Below, piece after piece: positions 7,255 through 14,300 of a stretch of DNA of 30,678 nt; the stretch's first letter is position 1; the number at the start of each line of letters is the position of its first letter. The position numbers and the translations under genes are program-made. The stretch comes from a virus: positions 1 through 30,678 of the IMG/VR virus record IMGVR_UViG_3300021182_000386. One strand, 5' to 3'. The notes below the pieces were generated by a model. It was not told the origin of the DNA. It saw nothing but the letters and a program-made list of their open reading frames with translations, and did not search any database.

Positions 7255-8943
7255 CACAAAGCTATAAGAACTAGTGCGAGTATTATACAGATTGACAATC
7301 CACGCACCGGCATAATTAGTATCACCCCAATTGCCGCCAACAAGAACGCACAGTTCGTTACGGATGAACTTAGAAAACATGTCCTGTCCATAAAGATTAC
7401 TACCTGATGACGAGATTGCATTCCGGTCTTTTGGTAATCCTAATGATGACAATTTGTAAGCGGCAGACGTTCTGTCGGTAGTCGTACTCATTACAGTATT
7501 ATTTCCGTTTCCAAATCTATCACTATAAAGTCCATTTATCAAAAGATCCGATATATCAATCACATCAAAATTAGCAGTAAAACCGGCTGCACCCCAGTGA
7601 TCAGTATTTAGAGAATTTCCAGATGTAATAGTTTTTATATCAACACTTTCCTTAAGGATTCCAAATGAACCTGTCACGGCAGAAAAACCATTACCTGTGT
7701 AATCAGCAGTTAAAGCAGAGGTGTTAACATAAGCGTTATTGTTTACATCATTGGTTCTTCTTTTTAGATAAAATGTATCTGCAGTAATTACTTCAACCGT
7801 AAAGTTGTAATATTCTAATAGATTATTCCATTCCGTTGTGCTTGAACCGTCTATCATTTTTACATCACCGGTTGAATAACCATGTGCTGTAATAGTAAAT
7901 ACAGCTTGAGCCGCTCTTGTAATAGCTGTTATTGTTTTTGATGTAGCGACACAAACCATTCCAGGTGCAATTTTATATTGATTACCATTTATATCAGCCA
8001 CTCCACACAATTGACCATTATGTGTAGTCATAGCTATATTATTCGCACCTCCTGTTTTTCTGGCTTCATTTCTTCCCGCCCAGTAAGCATCAGTGCAAAC
8101 AGAAAAAGTTACTGAGCTATCATTATAATCGGCGCCGTAATTATTATTTCCTTTGGGAAAATTCTTTACACCGGTTGAATCATACCAGGCACAAAACGAT
8201 GTTGAGGTGGCAGCTTGTCCGTGAGCTTTCGATAATCGAGCAAGTGCTGTATAACCGAATTTCAAGACAGGAGTAAAATTATTTCCTCTGCTTTTTGCAA
8301 CTTTGAAAACATCGCCATATATATTTGTTGGCGATTGCCCGTTACTCTTACAATTAGCAAAACTGCCAGCAAAGTTATTTGAAGCGTCTCTTTGTGTATC
8401 AACTGCAGACGATATTGGATTACCATTAATTATGGAAGAAGCAATTCCTGTACTTCCATTTACAAAATTCGTTAAAGACCAATCAACTTTATCGTAGAAT
8501 ATTCCACTACCGATTACTCCACCATTGATAAAGTCACGTTCAACAACATAACCATCCGCTGCAGCTCCATCAATACTATAGCCATAATCCTTGAATGATT
8601 TTGTGTAAGTTAAATTATTAACTTCTTTATAAACGTATACGGGGACATAAACCATTACTGAGCCGTCAATTGTGCTTACGTAATTCCCATAATTTGCACT
8701 ACCTCTATTTGTGTAATCAGACATTCCAATTAAATAAACAGGGAGTAATGCAGCGGGACAAATACCTACACCAAAACCAATATCTCCTGCATTTCCGATA
8801 TTGTTATCTTCAATCGACATTATCTGATTTTTCATATCTCCAAATGCAATCTGAAATGTTTGATCTGGATTAGTTCTATCCAAAGGAAACATATCAGTTA
8901 ATTGTAGAGACGTTGTTTTAGTTTGATCTTTTATTCGTGACAT
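7228..8943 (-). CDS. DGR variable target protein, receptor-binding candidate with C-type-lectin-like C-terminus
   Basis: A 571-residue protein whose last 40 residues hold the variable repeat. The C-terminal wording (LCVLVGGNWGDTNYAGAWIV then SARACLRV) matches the formylglycine-enzyme-like C-type lectin fold of DGR targets, in which G-G-[NS]-W and a terminal R-A-x-L-R-x frame the variable binding site. Residues near 335-420 form a domain with HGYSTGDVKMIDG that also occurs in the giant tip protein. It is encoded among tail-fibre genes, 4 bases after the 234-residue gene upstream, so it likely sits at the tail tip and binds host surface molecules, like Mtd of BPP-1. The N-terminal part is not recognised. 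Confidence 0.93.
   Translation of the reverse strand: MSRIKDQTKTTSLQLTDMFPLDRTNPDQTFQIAFGDMKNQIMSIEDNNIGNAGDIGFGVGICPAALLPVYLIGMSDYTNRGSANYGNYVSTIDGSVMVYVPVYVYKEVNNLTYTKSFKDYGYSIDGAAADGYVVERDFINGGVIGSGIFYDKVDWSLTNFVNGSTGIASSIINGNPISSAVDTQRDASNNFAGSFANCKSNGQSPTNIYGDVFKVAKSRGNNFTPVLKFGYTALARLSKAHGQAATSTSFCAWYDSTGVKNFPKGNNNYGADYNDSSVTFSVCTDAYWAGRNEARKTGGANNIAMTTHNGQLCGVADINGNQYKIAPGMVCVATSKTITAITRAAQAVFTITAHGYSTGDVKMIDGSSTTEWNNLLEYYNFTVEVITADTFYLKRRTNDVNNNAYVNTSALTADYTGNGFSAVTGSFGILKESVDIKTITSGNSLNTDHWGAAGFTANFDVIDISDLLINGLYSDRFGNGNNTVMSTTTDRTSAAYKLSSLGLPKDRNAISSSGSNLYGQDMFSKFIRNELCVLVGGNWGDTNYAGAWIVNLYNTRTSSYSFVSARACLRV
7241..7352 (-). repeat. DGR variable repeat (VR)
   Basis: This 112-base segment lies at the 3' end of the target gene and ends 10 bases before the stop codon. 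It matches the TR at all 82 non-adenine positions and at 18 of 30 adenine positions. Substitutions on the + strand are at 7259, 7260, 7261, 7266, 7271, 7280, 7287, 7298, 7314, 7323, 7325 and 7326. They change ten codons, for example Asn to Gly, Asp, Tyr, Ile, Thr, Ser and Phe. The last 18 coding bases, GC-rich and identical to the TR, are the likely initiation-of-mutagenic-homology segment. Confidence 0.97.
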
Positions 8944-8947
8944 AATT

Positions 8948-9652
8948 TTATTCCTTGAATTTTATGATAATACAATCCCACCAACCTATGCGCTTCATTA
9001 TTAGAGAATTAAGATCGGCGTTATAGTTTATTTTGGCGTCAATGTTGCGATAGGCTTCTAACGTAGCATTCAAATTATTTGTATTCAATATTTCAGCAGT
9101 AATATACCGTTCTCTATTTTGTGTCCCGGTTATTAAAACAGAATATCCAATTTCGGAATTCATAATGATATGGTGTGCAACCTCGGCTGTAATAGAAATA
9201 CTATTGCTTATCACTGAATTAATTAATCTATGTAATTGTGCCGCAGCATTAATATCAAAAATGATTCTGAATCCATTCTCCGGCAAAAAGTATATTGGTT
9301 CACTAAGGTGATTTGTAATTTGGTTCCCAAGATGATTTGTAAAAACAAATCCGGGATCTCGTCCAAAATCATTCATCTTAATTTCTTTTGTTTGTATCCC
9401 TGTTTGTTGCTGAAGAAATGAAGTAAGAACACTAGATCCATATTCTTTAGTAACCATCGGTGATATAGTAAATTGATAAAAACATGAAGTATTCGATCCG
9501 AATTCTTTCGTGATTGCAGAGATTCCACCGGATTGGATTGATAGATTCGATGTGATAATCTTATCAATCGCGCCACTTTGGAGAAACTGAATATTATTAG
9601 ATAGATGATCTAGTATTTCAATTCCAAGATGATTTGTGAAATTTACTAACAT
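8948..9652 (-). CDS. Putative tail tip/fibre adaptor with internal repeat, 234 aa
   Basis: Not recognised as a known family. The protein contains a partial internal duplication: FTNHLGIEILDHLSNNIQFL at the start and FTNHLGNQITNHLSEPIYFL near residue 110. The rest is rich in Ile, Asn and Ser with strand-like alternation. It ends 4 bases before the DGR target gene and begins 2 bases after a tail-fibre gene, so it is co-translated with both. By context it could connect the variable protein to the tail, an inference only. Confidence 0.75.
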   Translation of the reverse strand: MLVNFTNHLGIEILDHLSNNIQFLQSGAIDKIITSNLSIQSGGISAITKEFGSNTSCFYQFTISPMVTKEYGSSVLTSFLQQQTGIQTKEIKMNDFGRDPGFVFTNHLGNQITNHLSEPIYFLPENGFRIIFDINAAAQLHRLINSVISNSISITAEVAHHIIMNSEIGYSVLITGTQNRERYITAEILNTNNLNATLEAYRNIDAKINYNADLNSLIMKRIGWWDCIIIKFKE

Positions 9653-9654
9653 TC

Positions 9655-10062
9655 TTAATCTACCGTAAAGACAAGTGAATTAACTTCGAATACCGGTCTA
9701 TCACCAACGTTATAAGTTTTAGCCGTTCCAAGTACACCAAAAGCATACATATTTCCAGCCGTCAATGCGTCGAATAAAGCAACATGAGTAATCACGTTTG
9801 TGCCGCTCGTTGCAGTCGGGAAACGTACTTCAGTATTATTTTTTATTGTCGCGCTTCCATCATCAGCGGCATTTGAAAAATTTGTTTTGTTATTCACGAA
9901 AGGCTGACGAGCATAAGCGCCATAATTTGCTTCAACAATTGACCCATCTTCACCAGGTTGAGCCGTTGCAAGAGCAATGTAAAAAGTGCCTGGAGGAGTA
10001 AAATCCGCAGCTCCAAATAACTTATCGTTTACTTTTTTCTCTGCCAAGTTTGTTAGTGACAT
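9655..10062 (-). CDS. Small phage tail-fibre-type protein, 135 aa
   Basis: Resembles a widespread family of small phage structural proteins that start with a helix (MSLTNLAEKKVNDKLFG), continue with a P-x-x-x-Y-x-A-L strand (PPGTFYIALATAQPGEDGS), a YGAYARQPF turn, and an N-x-x-x-x-x-F-P-x-A motif (NNTEVRFPTATSG), then a VTHVALFDA-like segment. Such proteins are encoded beside tail fibres in many phages and are annotated as tail fibre or tail-associated proteins. It has a strong ribosome-binding site (AAAGGAG, 8 bases before the ATG). Its exact place in the virion is unknown. Confidence 0.75.
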   Translation of the reverse strand: MSLTNLAEKKVNDKLFGAADFTPPGTFYIALATAQPGEDGSIVEANYGAYARQPFVNNKTNFSNAADDGSATIKNNTEVRFPTATSGTNVITHVALFDALTAGNMYAFGVLGTAKTYNVGDRPVFEVNSLVFTVD

Positions 10063-10074
10063 CTCTTTTCTCCT

Positions 10075-10218
10075 TTATAAATTATTTAATTGTGTTTTCA
10101 ATTCTGATAGTGAAATCCATACAAACTTTTTCTGTCCATTGATAAGTTTCACCTGGAGAGTATATTTAAATATCGTGCTTGTTACTGATACTAAAGCAAC
10201 TTTAGTTATGTTAATCAT
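10075..10218 (-). CDS. Small hypothetical phage protein, 47 aa
   Basis: A short gene on the leftward strand: its ATG (10218-10216) overlaps the stop codon of the upstream gene in an ATGA arrangement, and its stop (10077-10075) is 12 bases before the next start. The product has a hydrophobic first half (NITKVALVSVTSTIFKY) followed by a polar, amphipathic half. It fills the only sizeable gap in this part of the tightly packed operon, which supports it being real. Function unknown. Confidence 0.6.
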   Translation of the reverse strand: MINITKVALVSVTSTIFKYTLQVKLINGQKKFVWISLSELKTQLNNL

Positions 10219-10745
10219 GATAATTCATCCAGCATCGTTTTTAAATTTCTCAAAGAAGTAAATTCACATTTGCCAGCTGCATTTATCATAACAATATCTC
10301 CAACTCCACCATCGGCAGCTTGTACAACCTGATATTGTATATTCTCACTCGGGATTACAAAACCATCAAATGGAGTCTGTACATCATAATTTATTTTGAA
10401 ATCACCTTTTGCGATGGTTTTTGTTTTATCTGAATCAACAGCATCTACAACAACCAAATCATGATAATATTTAGGTTCTCGAAAATTGCTTGTATTCTCA
10501 CCGAGCAATGAGATCTTAAATACCGTCTCGCCGCCATCAAGTATTGTTTCAATCTCATAATCACTGCCACCGGCAAATACATTATTTTTCTCTATTAATC
10601 GATCACTTGATTCTTTTTTATTTAATTTGACAACCCATGTACATTTATAGGCGGTCCAATCACCCGGGACTCTGATCTCCAACCGATCTTCAAAGAGATA
10701 AGCATCTCCGCGTTCGATCAAAAAATTCTTTGTTATAATTTTCAT
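10215..10745 (-). CDS. Hypothetical tail/baseplate-region protein, 176 aa
   Basis: Not recognised. A soluble, beta-rich protein with an Asp/Glu-rich surface, starting MKIITKNFLIERGDAYLF. The C-terminal 35 residues (QVVQAADGGVGDIVMINAAGKCEF onward) read like a short beta domain followed by a helix (LRNLKTMLDEL), as in phage fibre or upper-baseplate adaptors. It lies between the giant tip gene and the small fibre genes and is linked to the 47-residue gene by a 4-base overlap. A structural role is inferred from position. Confidence 0.7.
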   Translation of the reverse strand: MKIITKNFLIERGDAYLFEDRLEIRVPGDWTAYKCTWVVKLNKKESSDRLIEKNNVFAGGSDYEIETILDGGETVFKISLLGENTSNFREPKYYHDLVVVDAVDSDKTKTIAKGDFKINYDVQTPFDGFVIPSENIQYQVVQAADGGVGDIVMINAAGKCEFTSLRNLKTMLDELS

Positions 10746-10789
10746 TTAATTCACGATTAATAAGTTATTAATTCTGTGTTAATTAAAAA

Positions 10790-11338
10790 TTAATCTTTGT
10801 TTAAATCATCAATAATAAAGTTTTCCAGAGCTCGGAAATCAATCTCAACCGGTAAACTTTTTTCTGCATCAAGTTTAGTAAGACTAATTTGTTTACAATC
10901 GAGTTCTATTTCAATGTTTATTAATTCAATAAATCTTTTGTTGAATTCTTCTATATTTTCACTGAGATCATATTGTTCGGAAAGTATCTTTTTACCTTTA
11001 ATTTTCTTCCCATCGATTTCTAATATTAAATCTTCGGTATTACTATCACTGGTTTCATCAATAATTTGTGAGTAAGAATCGAACTCATTTCCAGATTTTA
11101 ATTTGACTTTTTTCTTAACGGATAATTCTTCTAATAAACCTTTACGTAGTTCGGAAAAATCAGTTAAAGCTTTATTCACAGCTATTGTTAACCGACGTTG
11201 AATATCATATCTCAAAGCCGCGCCAGAAGGTTTAAAATTTAATAAAGCAGATAAAGCGGGATTCATTATTCCTATTTCTATAAACCCTTCTGGAGTAATT
11301 TTGAACAATTGATTTTGTTTGATTTTGATATTATCCAT
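10790..11338 (-). CDS. Hypothetical tail-region protein, 182 aa
   Basis: Not recognised. The first 40 residues are mixed strand (KIKQNQLFKITPEGFIEIGI), then the protein becomes helical and highly charged, with segments likely to form amphipathic helices (YDLSENIEEFNKRFIELINIEIEL). It has no Cys-rich motif or membrane segment. It starts 22 bases after the giant tip gene ends and therefore belongs to the tail-tip cluster. Similar-sized proteins after a tail tip gene often serve as chaperones or minor tail proteins; neither is shown here. Confidence 0.7.
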   Translation of the reverse strand: MDNIKIKQNQLFKITPEGFIEIGIMNPALSALLNFKPSGAALRYDIQRRLTIAVNKALTDFSELRKGLLEELSVKKKVKLKSGNEFDSYSQIIDETSDSNTEDLILEIDGKKIKGKKILSEQYDLSENIEEFNKRFIELINIEIELDCKQISLTKLDAEKSLPVEIDFRALENFIIDDLNKD

Positions 11339-11360
11339 TATAAAATCCTTTATTTATATT

Positions 11361-14300
11361 TTAATTTATTTGTGCCCATGCTGCGCCATTCCATACAAGA
11401 AATTTTCCAGATGTATTAAATCTAAAATCACCCGGAGTTAAGATACTTCCCACACTATCATTAAAAGCTGTTGAGTTGGTAATACCTAAAAACTTAGGGA
11501 CATAATATCCACAAACCATTACAGATCTCGCTGCTGAATTAGCAGAAAATACCCATCCAGAAGTTTGTTCTGTAATATATATTCCATAAGGATTTAAGGC
11601 ACTGTAATATTGTTTAGGTGAATATGCTGTAAAATCCCAACAAGAGCATTGGTTGCCTTCCAATTTTGAATAATTTATTACGCCTGTTTCTGAAAAATTC
11701 GCTGATGTACTAAAACGAGAGGATATGACATCACCTACAACTGTTAATTTATTTGTTGTAGTATAATTCCAATCAAATCCAGATGTCAAACCTGTTCCTG
11801 CGGAATTTTTTACACCTATCATTAACATCGGATTTGAGGCATTCCAAACTTCAAATCCTGAACCACTATTTGCAATAAAAGGTGTTATAGATGTATTTAA
11901 TGAAATTCCTGCTGATGATGTACCAATTGTAAATTTTTGATAATCAAAATTCCATCCAGCAAAAATTGTATATGCATCATCTAATCTAAATAGCCAATTA
12001 TTACTGTTATCAATTGCACTTATTCCATAATGCCCAGTCCAAATAGGGACAGTTGGCGCAGTAGGAGTTCCTCCGCAATAAGTCTGACCAACCATTACAA
12101 ATTTTGTAAGTCCTGTTAATGGTCTTATATAAATTGAAGTATTATCACTACTTATATAAATTTTTTGTGCAGAATCATTCAAAAAACCTTTCGTAAAATT
12201 CCAACCGGCAATTGTTGAAACCATTCCATTATTACCGTAGCCTACATTCATCAACCAATTTGAGTTAATGCAATCCCATAATGCAAATCCTGTTCGCATA
12301 TAACCGCCATCATTATAAGAACCGGCAGTAACAATAAGTTGATTAACAATACCGGAAGTGACCAAATTTGAGACTACTTGCAATCCTGCTGTAAGACTTG
12401 TGAGAATGCCATAAAGACTTATAACTGATTGATAATTCCCGCTGGTAAAGGTCTGAGTAATATTATTAGTTGTAATAGACCAATTTGCAATGGATGCACT
12501 TGTGCTTGTCAGTTTACCACTCGCATCAACACTGAACGCTCCTGATCCTAAAGAGAAAGTTCCCGCGGTTACATTTCCCAATGCAGTGATTGTTCCAGTT
12601 GTTATTTTGCCGCCAGAAATTGTTGTAGTATTATTATTTATATCCGCTGCAGCTCCTCCGGAAGATATTTTTCCGGAAGGATCATAACCAGTTGCGAATG
12701 TAGTAGAACTGTTTATAGTTAATTTAGCACCATTAATTGTAATTCCTTCTGAACTCGCATTGATTGATCCTACGACATTGGAAGTTTGAACAGGAATAAA
12801 ATTTAATGCAGAAAGACTTATTGTATTTGTAGCAATTTTTCCGCCTTGTATTGTAGTCTGACCAATTATAGTAGTTACATCGCTTGGTTGAGTATATCCT
12901 GTAACAGATAATACTCCTGAACTATTAATACTGATTGTATTAAAATCCGTACCGGAAGAATTTTTGTAAATAAAATTAATGCCTGTGGAAGAAATAACTA
13001 ATCTCGCTTGACTGTTAAGATTCTGTCCTATTGTTATTATGCCGGAAGAGTCTAAACTCATTACAGTATTACTAATATTGTAAACATCATTATAAATAAA
13101 ATTTATTCCGGAACTGGCTAATTCAACTCTATTTGTGTTTGATGCAATTTTACCAAGAATTAATTTACCATTTGTATCCCATTGCGCTAAATTCGTCGTG
13201 CCATATCTTATCTGGATGCCATTAGTCGCTTCGACCGTCAAATTAGTTTTGGTTTGATCTCCTACGGCAATACCATATGTCTTTGAACTATAACCGTAAG
13301 CACCATTCAAATTCCCAAATTGCCCTAATAATAATTGACTTGTCGGACTAACAAATTGTTGTATTCTTGCATAGGGACTATTAACACCATTTAATCCATC
13401 TATTGTAGAGACTTCATATGTCCCATTTCCTGATATGCCATAATCTAAAGCTAATGTACCGGCTGTTATAACTGTAACACCGCCAATCGCTCCACCGGAT
13501 ACTCTTGTAAATGTAAAAGACTGATATGCGGGAGCAGAACCAACTGCCGGGTATGTATTACCATGAACAACTGTACCCCAGCAATCATAAACACTTAACC
13601 CACCACTTATTCTTGATATAGATCGTAATCTTATATTATCACCATCTTGAAATACAAAACCGGAAAAACCTGCAAATGCTTCAATATATAATGTTCCCGA
13701 ATAACCTATACTTGGAACAACAAAATCAGAAAAAACTTTTGCAACTGATTTTGTAATTATTTGTTCGCCTGCCAATGCTTGTTCTAAATCCGCAATAAAA
13801 GATTTCACATGCATTTCATTAGCATATAAATATTGGAAATCGGCAGATCCATCATTAGTGATTCTCCAACCTGTAGTTTGAGAAGTATATACAGAACTAC
13901 CAGCATATCCGGTAAGAGAAATATTTGTGGCATTAACTTGGACAAAAGTTGGACTTGCGGTTGTTAATAAACTTTGATCAAAATGAAAATTATCTGCCAT
14001 ATCTGCATTAAGATTTGTAACCAAAGTTGTTGTACTTGTAATAACAAATGGCGCCGTTCCAATAGCTATGTTACATGTTAACTGACCGGTCAATGTTTCA
14101 TTCGTAAATTGAGGGCTGGAGGTTGTGGAAATATCCTGTATGGTATTTAATGTATTTGATGTTACTTTTAAGTTTGAGGTGTTGTAATTGATATATGTGC
14201 CATCAATAATTGTTGCATTCCACACACCGGTCGTCAAAGTACCTACGCTTGTTAAACTCGAAGAAATAACAGCCGTGCCGAGTGCTGTTGCTGATAATAC

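Noticed and set aside
7131-7421. Leftward open frame of 96 codons over the VR and avd start
   Set aside because: It is a shadow of the DGR target and avd genes in another frame; the GC-rich VR end removes stops there.
11361-11480. A second VR at the C-terminus of the giant tip protein
   Set aside because: The C-terminal text (GDFRFNTSGKFLVWNGAAW) looks fibre-like, but no stretch matches the TR at nucleotide level.
12490-12687. Rightward frame with many Val and Pro inside the tip gene
   Set aside because: It is a complement-strand shadow of a repetitive Gly/Thr-rich coding region, with no start signal.
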